This document shows positions 34,266-45,484 of a DNA stretch of 64,000 bases, one piece after another. The notes below the pieces were generated by a model. That model searched no databases, was not told where the DNA came from, and saw only the letters and a list, made by a program, of their open reading frames with translations. The stretch is from Gnetum montanum (Eukaryota; Streptophyta; Gnetopsida; Gnetales; Gnetaceae). Position 1 is the stretch's first letter, and the number at the start of each line of letters is the position of its first letter. Location: NCBI GenBank assembly GCA_015680685.1, contig MNCI01000556.1, positions 1,125,931 to 1,189,930 on the forward strand, given 5' to 3'. The position numbers and the translations under genes are program-made.

Positions 34266-36590
34266 ATGGCGCCGAAGACCAAAGGCAAACCTGCCAAATT
34301 GGAGAAGATTGATGAAGTGCAGGAGATTTTGCAATGAGTTTCAAAGGTTAGGGTTGAAACTCAAGAGGCTACTACACTCGCCCGGTAGATCACCTTTTAC
34401 CCTCCTACATGATTGTTATTTTCATTGTTATGGCATCGTAATTGTATTTGTTTCGAAGATGTGTATTCTGTTGGGTGTTGATACCTAGTTTCGCAAGCTA
34501 AGCTATTGTAGTTTGTAATATTACCCTTATCACTGTTGTCAAAGATAGACCTTGCACTATCACAAGGGTTTGGGTGACCTTGGGCAATACTGTGCAAACA
34601 CAATGCATAATTGGAGGTGTCCAGGTATTGTACCCTTATGTAGTGTAAATAGGATTCTGTTGTCTTGCCAGTAATGGTTGCATGTTACGTTAGGGTAATA
34701 TGCGGTGTTACTTTTATTGCTGTTGTCAGGGACATACCTTATGTCGTCACAAGGGTTTGAGCGGTTTTGGTAATGCCTTTCTAGCGTAACCTACAATTTT
34801 CTAAGAGTCAAGGTAACAGAAACTCTAGTGTTGCGTAATGGATTTTTTATGAGCCTTTTTCTTATTTGTTTTGCTCTTAAATCGTTAGTATGTCTACATT
34901 TCTTTTCCTAATGGTAGTGCATTTTATTATAAAGGATTACTCTAAAGCCCATCCTGATCATCTTGGACATTGTGGGCGTTCTTTGCTATTTATATGTTCC
35001 TGTGGCCAATGTTCCTCCTCCTTATGCTCGTGTAAAGAAAGAGGTAGTTTGGTTCCGAAGAGGCACACCGGAGTTTTTGTAGTTTTTGTTGCGTAATTTC
35101 AATGTAATTCTTTGGTATCATCTACTGGCTAAGACAGCCGCTGCCATTCTAGAGATGCTACTGGTTGGATCAACGTAGAGCATCTTGAAATTTTTGATGG
35201 ATGGCTCAATCAAAACCATGTGGGTGCTAGACCATGAATAGAGCACTAAGGGTTTGAGGTGTTTATCTTGGATCTGGGAGATGCCTAGGTTTGACTGTTA
35301 TCATGCCTACAGCACTCTGTTCATGGCTTGTCATCTTACGACCTACTTCTAGAATCCACCTGGTATTGTGTATTATGCAGGTAGGTAAGTGTTTCCACGG
35401 CGTTATGATGTGCTAACCATTTTTTGAATTTGTGTCAAGTATAAACAATTGTCTACATTCTGTGGTGTGGGTTTTTCATCAATGAGGATGGTCTCCAGGG
35501 TGATACAAATATGTTGTGTGTGGTCGAAACGGCCCTAAAGGAGTTCACTTCTATCAGCAATTTACCTGCTGGTGTTATGGGACAACTAGAATTTGAAATC
35601 GCACATTACCCTACTCGCTATGTCAAATTTTTTGCCAAGTGTAAAAGACTCAAATGATTGGATAAGGAGTGGACTTTGGATTTCCGTATCATCATTGTGG
35701 ATGTGCAAGAGATAATCCCACCATTTCCTTCGTCCTTTGGATGCTGTAAATTATCCTATGGTGGTCCATTGTACAATCTTATTACATGGAAACAATGTAT
35801 AAAGTCATTTTATTTTGTTATATTCTCTAAGCCATTGCTTTATATTCACAATTAGGGAATCATGGGAGGTCATGGTTATGGCTTCTGGGCATGAAGTGAG
35901 CAGTATTTTCTTTTGTTATGGTGACATAAAAGAAGCACAATGTTGGATCAGCCATAGTGTGGCCCTAACTATCATAACCAATAACCTCTAGGAAGCTGGA
36001 CTGATGGAGCTATTTTTGGTTGTAACCCCTGATGTCACCACAGAAGAAATGCTAATCCTAGTTAACTCCTTCAGCAAAGAAGCTGAGCATCTTTACATGT
36101 ACGTGCATAATGTGCATGTGAGTTTTGATATTGACGTTCAACTATTCGCTGATTTTTTTGGCGTTCCCTCCGATGGCCCTCCAGTAGAAGAAAATTCAAA
36201 GAGAATTTCTGAGCACCATAAGGAGATAGAAGAGTGGCTAGGGGTTAAAAAGGAAGCGAAAGAAATCCTTGCTGATAAAATCTAGCTGGAGGTGGCTCAT
36301 ACCATTTATCCCCTCTTCTGAGCCCACGCCTTCCCCAAGTTGCTCTCCCAGGGAAGAATCCGTACCATAGAGCAGGCTCGGATCATGCGGGAGGTTATGG
36401 AGGAGGGAACATGGTATAATTGGGCCAGCTACTTCGCTAAAGGCCTGCATGCTGAAATGGTCAAGCTTCATAAGAAGCTTGAGTTCCACTTCAACATGAA
36501 TTTTACCTTCTTTATAGCCTGCTTTCGGCATTTTGCTGAATTCCTGGTGGTTCATAGGGATGAAATCTAGGTGTAGCAAGATCGTAACTA
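34266..36590 (+). pseudogene. aORF N-terminal exons, TatD
   Basis: Exon 1 34266-34388 (MAPKTKGKPAKLEKIDEVQE; donor GTAGAT). Exon 2 about 34986-35380 (PPPYARVKKEVVWFRRG, CLSWIWEMPRF; donor GTAGGT). Exon 3 about 35450-35730 (FFINEDGLQGD, AHYPTRYVKFFAKCK, DKEWTLDFRI). Exon 4 about 35855-36590 (MELFLVVTPDVTTEEML, ADFFGVPSDGP, FPKLLSQGRIRTIEQAR, EGTWYNWASYFAKGLH). A few single-base stops. The FFGVP and LSQGRIRT parts loosely recall a family often labelled putative plant transposon protein, but this is weak. Exon ends are by eye. Confidence 0.55.
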
Positions 36591-38766
36591 GATTTCCAAA
36601 CCATGGATTTCCCAGGTTTTCAACACCACCTGGTCGCAAAATCCCCCTGAAGGCATTGGGGATTTTTTTTTACTTATGACTAAGGATCTAGCAGCACCTC
36701 TTGCGCAGGGCCAGGACAGCATGGGTGGGGTGCTCCCTTCTTACATCGGTAGTGTGTCAAGGGGGAAATGCTTGGCAGAAGAAATAGTGAGTTCATTAGT
36801 CCAGCAGAAAAAACATTGTTCGGTCATGGAGTCTCTTGGCCTGACTGACGTAGAGGGAAAGAGGCTATGAATTAAATTTCACAAGAATGATCCCCCAACT
36901 AGTATGTTGAGAGATGTGTAATTAGTTTATATATGTATTACACTGCATATAGACATCGTGGTGTCGTGTAGCATTTGTAAATGTTTTTTTTTTGCAGTCA
37001 AAGTGAAAGGCGTGGAGGAGTTGACCTCTGAAACAGGGGCCATAGGTATATGGTGTGAAGAAGGGGCCCCAATTTTGGAAAAGGAGGCCCTTGTTAGTAA
37101 CACAAGTGGCACACAGATTCATGTGCTTGAAGAAGAGATAGAAGTAGGGGACGCCGAGGTCCTTTCAGATGAACCTGGAAAAGAGAAACAGTTTGTCACT
37201 GGTGAGTCTGAATTTTCCTCAAAGGGAAAACCTCATGTTACTACCTTTGAGGGTTTCGTTGAATTGAGTTTTGCATTATCATAATGTCTCAGTTGTCCTT
37301 TATGTCTACCGTACTATGTCTAGTTCATTTTTTTGTGTAGTAGGCACTTCTGATGATGGCATCGTTCCTTTGTCAGTGCCACCAACTCAACATTGGGGTG
37401 AGACTCCTAATAAATTTGCATTTATGGAAGGCATCGTGAATGATATGATTGGTCGTCTAGAGCAAATCGATCCTAAGATTGGTACATGAGTGTTATAACA
37501 TAGGGGCTGTTGACATTACGACATTGTATTATTTTTGTTGCGTCTAACTGTTATTTTATGTTACAAGATCTCACCTCAGATGGGATTCCAAAGACCCCAT
37601 TAACTTAGACACCACCCTTGAACCCTCGCTGACGCTGACCAAAGTGCCACGCAGCCTTTACAATGAAATGCGTAAATGTGCATTATGCTCAACCTACTCT
37701 TTATGGAAATGTTAGAACATCAATGAAGACCTTTGGAAGAGGTTGCAGAAAGTAGAAAAGGAGAAGATGTTCATAATTGATAGGGTTGAAGACCTGGAGT
37801 CTCGAAAAGAATTTTGGCTGGCTCGAGAGGCCAATGTTGAGAATTGGTGAATAGCTATAATTGACTACGCCTATTATTGGACGGTCGTCAGAAACAACGT
37901 CTAAGCTAGCTGTGAGCTCATTGAGCAATAGATGAAAATGAATCTGCTAGCGCAGAAGAACCAAGACTAGAAGGATTTCAGCCTAAGGGTCCAAGCATGG
38001 GGGTAGGCACAAAAGGATCATAGGCATGTGTATAAGCAAGAATGTTTCACATACTACCAACATTACAGGGATTCTACTCTTGACGCATGGTACCTTCGGC
38101 TATTTCTCGATGTCATCGGTGCTTCTAGAACGTACGAAAAGTTTCAGGAGAAAGTTATAGTAAGCACCTCTCCAAAGAGAGAAATAACCCTCCCTAGCGG
38201 GGAGACCATTATCCATTCCTTCTTCCCTGAATCACCCTGATGAACTCCTGTGGAAAAGAGGAATGTTAAGGTTGGAACTGATCTAGGAGATGGCGTTTAG
38301 TTGAAGCTTACCAAGGACAAGATCATGTAATGATTGTGGGTTATTTTGGAACAAATTCCTTTTGCTGCTAACACGGGACCATCATAGGTGAGTTGTAGGG
38401 CTACTGCATTCTTGATACATGTGGTTTTGGTGGTGATTCTAACATGCGTTTCCTGTGAAATCATCAGATCCACATGGAGAGGATCCTCATGAAGAGGAGC
38501 GTAATGGAGATGATGGTCCTCACGAAGAGGATCTTCATGAGGAGGAGCATAATGGAGATGATGGTCCTCATGAAGAGGGTCTTCATGAGGAGCCCCATAA
38601 AGATGACCAACCTCATGGCAAGAATTCCAATGAGGAAGAGTCTCACAGAGAGGATATCTTCCACAAAGAGACACCACATGAAGAAGGTCCCTATGAGGAT
38701 GATCTTCATGAGGCAGAGGTGGAGTTGAGTGACACAAGTAGAAGTGGTAACAAAGGCAACATGTGA
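36591..38766 (+). pseudogene. aORF C-terminal exons, TatD
   Basis: Segments: about 36676-36870 (MTKDLAAPLAQGQDSMGG, ESLGLTDVEGK); 36997-37200 with GTGAGT donor (EELTSETGAIG, EEEIEVGDAEVLS); 37342-37485 (GTSDDGIVPLS, FMEGIVNDMIGRLEQIDP); a long exon from about 37567 to 38391 with a coiled-coil part (LWKRLQKVEKEKMF, RVEDLESRKEFWLAR), then LFLDVIGASRTYEKF and ITLPSGET, donor GTGAGT; last exon 38467-38766, an acidic tail of Asp/Glu/His repeats. Intron sites match TatB and TatC. Several stops (often CAG or CAA to TAG or TAA). Confidence 0.6.
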
Positions 38767-38902
38767 CATGGCTATATTCACCAAAATTTTATTATAATGA
38801 AATGGAATAAGGGACAATTTTCTTCGATCCATGTGATATAATCTACGTGATATAGAGATTTGAGTTTTTTATGAATTGAAACATATTGTTAGAAGGATAT
38901 AC

Positions 38903-39205
38903 ATTTTAGGTCACTGTGGGTCATTAGTAGTTTAAAGCCATTTTGAGCTAGGCCATCGTAAGCATAAATGGATAAACAAAATCACTAGTTTTAGGTCATA
39001 GGAGGCCATAAATAGTTTAAGGCCATTTCGGGCTAGGCCATTGTAAGCGTAAACGGATAAACAAAATTGCTAGTTTTAGGCCGTAATGGGTTGCAACTAG
39101 TTTAAGGCCATTTTGGGCCAGGTCATCATAAGCGCAAAGGGGTAAATTACATTTTCCAGTTTTAGGATGTAGAGGGTTGTAAATAGTTTAACGTCATTTC
39201 GGGCC
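38903..39205 (+). repeat. Convergent hairpin array, TatD
   Basis: GGCC/GGCC at 39106-39119, GGTC/GGCC (wobble) at 38994-39007, GGCC/GGCT at 39021-39034, and decayed units near 38909, 38936, 39079 and 39192. Some units are spaced by a repeated AAACGGATAAACAAAAT-like linker. It lies 143 bases after the aORF stop and 150 bases before the protease end. Confidence 0.75.
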
Positions 39206-39349
39206 ATAATGTGTATAAAAAGCGTAATAAGGATAATGCTAAAAGAGAGAGTGTAAATTGCGTAATAGTAAATGACGTGGACTAACGTGAGATGTCACGC
39301 CAATGTGTTTATTTGCTAACTCTGTAACTACTTCTTAATTTTTTTTAGT

Positions 39350-40152
39350 TTTGACAACGTGTATGGATGAGGAGGTTTATTACTCTGTTCCTCTATGCCA
39401 TCATCTTCCTCTTGAAAATGTAGTTCAGCCCAAATCAAGTTGTCATCAGCCACTGTTTTGGCCTGTTCAAGCATTGAGATAGGAGACTGATCCTCGGGGG
39501 TTTCGATTTCTAAACCCTATTCCATTTCTACGTTATTAACAGCCTAAGGGATCATTTTATCACCATGGATGATCACTTCCCCTCCTGTGTAAGGCAAATG
39601 GATCTCCTAATGGATGGGTAATGAAACTGCCCTTAGTTGAGCCAACCAGGACCTCCCCAAGATTAAGTTGAAACTAGGCATCTCCTCGATGACTATAAAC
39701 ACTGCGTCTATGGGGAATTGGTCTCCTGCTACGAAATTAATACGTACTATTCCTTTGACTTGCACTCATTCCCCATTGAATGAATTTAAACATGAAGTTG
39801 TCGTGGGGCTGATCTGGACGATCAAACCCAGTTTATCCACTATGGGTTATGGAATGACATTGGCAGCTGCCCCTTCATCTACGTATACTCTCCGGATTCG
39901 ATATTGGCCAACCCGAATAGTGATGAACATAGGCGCTGTTGTCACTTGACCATTCTCTGGATCATCCTTAATGGATTCATCATGAAAATTCAGTAGGGAA
40001 GGCCAGGGTTGTTCAGTGACAAGGGGAAGCATGATGGAGTGGATTGCTTCTTCATCTGCTGGAAGGCTCTCATCCACGGGTATGGGTGTTAACAAGTGAA
40101 CCATGGCCTCACAATGCTTTTTTGATGTCATCAGCAAGTCATAGAGGCTCAA
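39350..40152 (-). pseudogene. pro: TatD aspartic protease region
   Basis: Active-site region VYVDEGAAANVIP keeps D-x-G-A. Then ISPTTTSCLNSFNGE and FNLILGRSWLAQLRA follow, with an acidic C-terminus. The frame is interrupted at a few places. Least damaged protease active site of the Tat copies. Confidence 0.8.
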
Positions 40153-43044
40153 CGTTGTATTTTTTTGTTTAAGAGCCTACTTAACTTGCGTAAAGGTGTC
40201 GAGGAGATCACATCCACGATCTAGTTTTTTATCACCCTTCTCTTCTTCTATTCATCCTAGGGGACAAAACTCTTGGGGAGGAACAATTTCTGGTTGAGGG
40301 CTTCATTTTCTTGGGTTGGGAGGAGATGGTTGTGTTTGCATAGCATCATCTTTTCTTGTTGAGGATGGGGTCAAGGATGTCGAGGCGAGGGGCACAGGCT
40401 TGGGAAACCCCAACGTAAGGTGATCCTTGGGCTGTATTAGGTGTCGTACGCCCTTCTCCTTTCTTGTTAGGTTGTGATTGGGGCATTAATGGCATTGGCA
40501 ACCTGATGACAAAGGGTGCCCTAGGTGTGGCTGTGGGCTAGGCCATGGCTTTATTGATAGTGGGCTGTGGGATAACGGTAGGAGATGGGACCCAGAGAAT
40601 GAAGGGTTGTTGTTGAACCACACCCGTCGATGTCAATGGCCTTGTCATTTGAGACAAGCGAGGAGGTACACACAACACGAAGGTTTTTTTGGCTATGCCT
40701 GGTCATCACCTTCCGTACCCACTACATTGATAGTGTACCCTACATTATTTTTGTTTAACGAGTCTTGGTACACATGCATGGATTGATTTTCTAGATGGAC
40801 CAGACTACTGCTGTCTAGGATCAATTTACCTTGATCGATCATATGTTGAATGTCATCTTTCAACACTTAGCAATAATCCGTGTCATGATCACATAACTAG
40901 TGATAGTCATAGAAATGGTCCAGCCTAAAGTTTTTGGGAACTAGCGGTTCATTTGGCAGGGCCAAGGAGGGATTCTTAAGCAGTTCGCAATGCCATCTAT
41001 GGCATTTCAGACCTTCCTTTGACACCTTCTTATGTTGAATATGGCTAGTTCCCAGTAATTTCTTCAGAAGTTCTGAAGGCTTTACAGGTAGAGCTATATA
41101 TTTTGAGCGGTCTTTACGCTCGAAATTAGGCTTTAGCTGTGGAGGTGCTTCAGGGGCAGATGGAGTTTCTTGATCAATGCTGTTTGAGCTAGTTGTGGGC
41201 TCAGCAGGCTCCATAGATACCTTTTTTTTGTTATTTTTCTACTTGGCCCCCTCGGAAACCACTACTATGGTCATTGTTATAGCTTTTCCTTTGTCTTTAT
41301 CCTTGCTATGGCCATTTCTGTAGACCACATATGCTAGGTCTTTGCTAGCCTTTGCCGCATCTTGGATGCTCTTAGTTTAAGCGAAGGCTTGGCTGAGGGA
41401 ACGGGGAGCAATGTAATACAGTTTGGACTTAATGAAGTCATTGACTGCCCCCTTGAAGATTGCTAACAGATGAGCCTCCACGATGGATTCATGGATTTCA
41501 TTCAAGGTGGCGCTCCACCGTTTTATAAACTTTTGGACTGGCTTGAGCGGATCTTGCTTAACTCCCATAAGCTGATCCAGTGTGAATTATGGTTTCAGGT
41601 TGTATTTGAAATGAGTCACGAACTAGGTTAGCAAGTCTTCCAAGGTTGAGATGGAAGAGCGTGGAAGTGCATGATACCAGTCTAAAGCTTTACCCATTAG
41701 GGACATAGAAAATACATAGATGATGGTATGTGGTCATTGTTGCAGTAACAATGACTCTGACCTGAAGGTGACTACATGGGCATTAGGATTGCCTTCTCCA
41801 TTGTATTTTGTAAAATAGGGGAGTGGCATCCCAGGAGGCAACAAAAAAATAGGCACTGCTAGACTAATAGGATCATCATGGTAAAAATTCATGACCTGTA
41901 TCATGTCAGAACTAGCAGCCTTGAGGCGTTTAACTTCTTCTGTAAGGGTCTAAATAAGCTGGAAGGCTTGATCCATACCTGTAGATGAAGAGGTTGATTG
42001 TGGAATTGCAGGATGAGCCATGTTGGATGGTGGGATAGGAGTGATAGCTTGGCCTATGTGCGATGTTATTGGGACTGGCCCTCTAAGCTGTACCACCTGC
42101 GTCACCCACCACCTAGCAGGTGGTGTAGACGGGATGACAACCATTGATTGTGCCATAGGATATGCCGCTTGCATAGCCTATGGCACAAACAATGACCCTG
42201 TAGTTGGGTTTATTGCCTACAAGACATGGTGTTGATGATGAGGAAGATGAGTCATTTGCGTAGGCTGTGCTACAAGGGATGATGTGTTTGGAGCCCACCA
42301 CGCTATAGTGGCGGGTCCTGTCGTGAGAGTTGGGATGAATGTAGGCGTTGTGTGTAATTGCGAAGTAGGTATTGCATGTACATACGGTGACATAGGTGCA
42401 GGTATATGATGAGGTGGATTAGCTATCTGCAGGTGTGAAGGAATGACTTGTGAAGGGACACCACCCTTGAGGGTAGCCGAAGAGAGAAAATGTGGTTGGG
42501 GCAAGTGTGGGACGCGGCTAGCATTAGATAATTTCAAGGGCGTGGTGACCATGAACAACATATTTACACGAGACATCGTGGAGGGAGGGGCCACAACCAA
42601 ATCAGTGTGACTGCCTCCCTTGGAGTGGGAATCTAGATCATCCTACCCGTTATGAAGCACTTCATCATGGAACAACTCTTCTTGTTGTTCCGTTGATGCC
42701 CTAGTCATCAGCATTTGATCTAAGATCCACTATTGTTGGTCCATCAGGGGTACAGTGGTGTTAGGTGAAGGAATAAATTCCTTCCCATTGTAGTATATGA
42801 ACTTGTATTCTAGTTTCTCTTCAAGTTCTTGTGGATACATGGGTAGATTTTCCATAATTTTAGCATAGAGGAAATTGTAATGTTCCCTACACTGAGCATG
42901 TTCTTCAAGCTCTTTATTTTGGAGCCTGAGGGATCGGTGTGGTTGCACTAGACTGGTTGGTGGCTCGACCACAAGAGGCGTAACTTGTAGTGTCCAAGGG
43001 TTTTCGAGGTTAGCAATATCAATGACGGTGGTTGGTGCAGCCAT
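40153..43044 (-). pseudogene. gag: TatD gag
   Basis: ATG at 43044: MAAPTTVIDIANLENPW, a charged region (LQNKELEEHAQCREHYNFLY), a Pro/His/Thr-rich low-complexity stretch (42600-41950), the gag core (MGVKQDPLKPVQKFIKRW, HLLAIFKGAVNDFIKS, 41568-41377) and the zinc-finger region (LPNEPLVPKNFRLDHFYDYH, 41214-40897) followed by a Pro-rich linker. Stops and shifts between segments. The only full-length gag of the Tat type here, about 900 codons with linker. Confidence 0.75.
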
Positions 43045-43264
43045 TCACTACACAACTCAAGAGTAATGATGACAAGGATAAGGATCACAAGGGAAAAGGC
43101 AAGCTAAGGCAAAAATGGGCTTTCTACCCTATAGGATTCTAGAGGAATCATCAAAGCGACCGATCTACACTACACAATCTTGTAAACAACTGTGGAGGTA
43201 TTATGTTTATGTCAATCAAAAATGGGTACCGACAACTTGCAGGACTACCTGTGAAATGATGATT

Positions 43265-43292
43265 GGAGGTTCAGGCCCTCCTTCTAGTGCCA
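43265..43292 (-). promoter_or_regulatory. TatD primer binding site with T-arm-like extension
   Basis: On the - strand it begins TGGCACTAGAAGGAGGGCC. The + strand reads like a tRNA 3' end: GGAGG, TTCAGGC, CCTCC (a perfect 5-bp T-stem with 7-nt loop), TTCTAGT (acceptor), G, CCA. By recall the acceptor is closest to tRNA-Asn. Located 220 bases upstream of the gag ATG, next to the LTR, where a PBS is expected. Confidence 0.55.
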
Positions 43293-43977
43293 GAAAACTA
43301 TAACAATAGAAAATGTCGATTGCTGAAAATATCGAGTGAAGTTCCATGTACACAGTTCCAACCCCAGATCCGTCTGAGGGCCGTGCTAGAGAAAAAGAAT
43401 CCGAAGTGCCCTGAACAGTCTTGTCGATCAAACAAGGACTTACTTAATCAGTAAATTTTGTAATGATCAGATCACGAGATGATGATTTCAATGGGGAGAT
43501 ATGATATCAGTAATCTTGAAGGCAAAGAAAATGATGTAAATGATTTGGAGCGATTGTAATAGGATGTGATAAATAGAATTTAGAGAATGTGTAGTCCCAA
43601 AATCTGGGATTTAGCTTATAAAAAAATACATTGAATACAATGATTACAGGTAGACTTTGGTTTAGACGAAGTGCATGCCAAGAACAAGAAATCTATTGAG
43701 AGATGAAATAAGCAAAGGCTAATCTACCTCATTCTAGCCAATCTGGGCCCAACGGAGTCAGACTCTAAGCAAAGTGTCTGCTAACTCAAGGTTTCCAGTT
43801 CAAAGGCTCTTGTCGGTTACTGTCGACGTTCTTTCGATTGTCGATCCTCTCTTGTTCTTTGAGAAAATTTGCCAACAATTGCCAACAGCTGCAAAAAAAA
43901 AAATTGTTGACCTTGCCAACGAAGGGAAATTGCTCACGGAGAAAAATTTGCCCACCATTGATCATTGTCAACTGGAG

Positions 43978-43985
43978 TATTTATA
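43978..43985 (-). promoter_or_regulatory. TATA box of TatD LTR
   Basis: TATAAATA on the - strand in the conserved LTR promoter block. Confidence 0.55.
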
Positions 43986-44079
43986 AGGTTAGGGTTAGGA
44001 GAAAAACGTAGTTTAGATGATGCGTGTCCTGAGCCTACAAAATGCTATTGAATTGGTGTGTTGTAGTTGAAGCTTGTGG

Positions 44080-44410
44080 TGCTACGCTGCGTTACGCTCT
44101 GAAGCATAGTGTGTCGTAATCTGCCCTTGCTAGGGCTTCGGTAACAAACTGTCCTTCGATTACACTATAATACGCAAGAGAGCGTATCATGGCATAAGAA
44201 CGACCAATGTTTGAATTTTTCTATCTCTATTATTGTAATTAAATCAATTATCTGCTTGCATTACGCTGCGTTATGCTACATTACGCTCCATAGCGTAACA
44301 CGGCGTAACATAGCGAACCTGTAAAATTGAAGTGTTGTCACTGCGCATCACTTACTTCTGTTCAGTATTTCTGGAGTCTATTACGTTGTGCTACGTAATG
44401 TAGTGTAATA
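44080..44410. repeat. TTACGCT/AGCGTAA repeats in TatD LTR
   Basis: About ten short copies in both orientations (GCGTTACGCT, TTACGCTGCGTTATGCT, TAGCGTAACACGGCGTAACA). Irregular spacing. They lie upstream of the TATA box, the same location as the GTATACGCC cluster in the TatA LTR. Confidence 0.65.
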
Positions 44411-44499
44411 GGACTTAAGCTAAAAGAAGACTGTATGCAATGTGCCACTTGTGGAAATCCTTTACGTAAACTTCGAGACTTTGCTGAATCATCAAGGTC

Positions 44500-45479
44500 T
44501 CGAAATTTCACGATGTTTAAATGACATACATGATATTCAAAATTTAAAACTTGATATGTCTTCTTAATTTGAAACAAAGGATCATTGTGCTACATAAAAG
44601 ATTTTGGGCATGGGAATTAAAAGAGATAGGTTTGATAAAAATCTTTGGCTTGGACAATATGCTTATGTTGAAAATATCTTGAAAAAGTTTAATATGCAAA
44701 ATTACAACCCTATGACTACTCCTTGTGAAACTAATATCAAATTATAACATGAACAATATCTTAGTACAAAAGAAGAGAAAGAGCTCATGGTTAAAATTCC
44801 ATATGCTAGTGCTATTAGCACTTTAATGTATGCAATGGTCTCTATTAGATATGATATTACTTACATTGTTATTAAACTTAGTAAGTATATGTCAAATCTA
44901 GAGAAAAAACATTGGATTACAATAAAGTGAGTATTCTGATATCTTCATTGTACTATGAATTATGGGATTTATTACAAAAATAATTCCAATGAACTTCATG
45001 GTTTTATTAATGAAGATTGAAATAGTAATATTGATAGTATGAAATCTACTAGTGAATATGTGTTTAGTCTCTTTGGTGGTGTTGTTTCTTGGAAAAGTTA
45101 AAAATAATCTTATGTCACTCAATCTACCACTTAAGTTGAATATGTTGTTGCTAACTTAACATTTAGAGAGGCTATAGAGATTTTAAGGTTAACAGATAAA
45201 GTTGACATCATTCATACTCTAACAAATATTAGCAATGATAGTGAAAATGCCATAAGCATATCCAAGAACCTAACCTTTCATTCTTGAATGAAGCACATTG
45301 AAATACATTGTTTCTAGATACAGAAGAATATTTAAAAGCAAAGGATTCTTATAAATCAATTAACTATTGAGGCAAATCCTTTAGATGTACTTATCAAATT
45401 AACACCTACTAAAAATTTCTTCAATACCAATCAACATTTAGTCTTCTTTATGCTTAATTTCCTACAATGGTCTAGATTA
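44500..45479 (+). pseudogene. Ty1/copia RT C-terminus and RNase H (copia 2)
   Basis: Pieces on the + strand: GIKRDRFDKNLWLGQYAYVENILKKFNM, MTTPCETN, KIPYASAISTLMYAM, LSKYMSNLEKKHW, FVFSLFGGVVSWKS, TQSTT.VEYVVA. These match the - strand copia at 58545-57700 closely. Several stops. The RT core is absent. Confidence 0.8.
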
Positions 45480-45484
45480 TTCTT

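Larger units (their letters stand above)
29215..44420 (-). mobile_element. TatD: Tat element with gag, aORF and pol
   Basis: On the - strand: 5' LTR (about 44420-43300), primer binding site (43292), gag from 43044, protease to 39350, convergent hairpins, aORF on the + strand (34266-38766), divergent hairpins (34012-33787), pol (33672-30235), 3' hairpins, 3' untranslated region to about 29215. The 3' LTR is missing at the junction with TatC gag. This is the most complete copy of the aORF-bearing architecture. Confidence 0.75.
43293..44420 (-). repeat. TatD 5' LTR (ends approximate)
   Basis: The TATA region (TATAAATA on the - strand, + coordinates 43978-43985) aligns with that of the TatA LTR (CTCCA, GATC, GGCAATTTT in order). 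The U3 part holds TTACGCT/AGCGTAA repeats at 44085-44410. The outer end lies somewhere before the copia sequence that is recognisable from about 44500. Confidence 0.5.

Noticed and set aside
38464-38832. Hydrophobic minus-strand frame looking like a membrane protein
   Set aside because: It is the complement of the acidic GAT/GAA-rich aORF tail; reverse reading of Asp/Glu/His codons gives Ile/Leu/Phe/Met.
43265-43292. tRNA gene
   Set aside because: Only the T-arm and acceptor 3' half are present; there is no D-arm, anticodon arm or 5' acceptor. The position fits a primer binding site.
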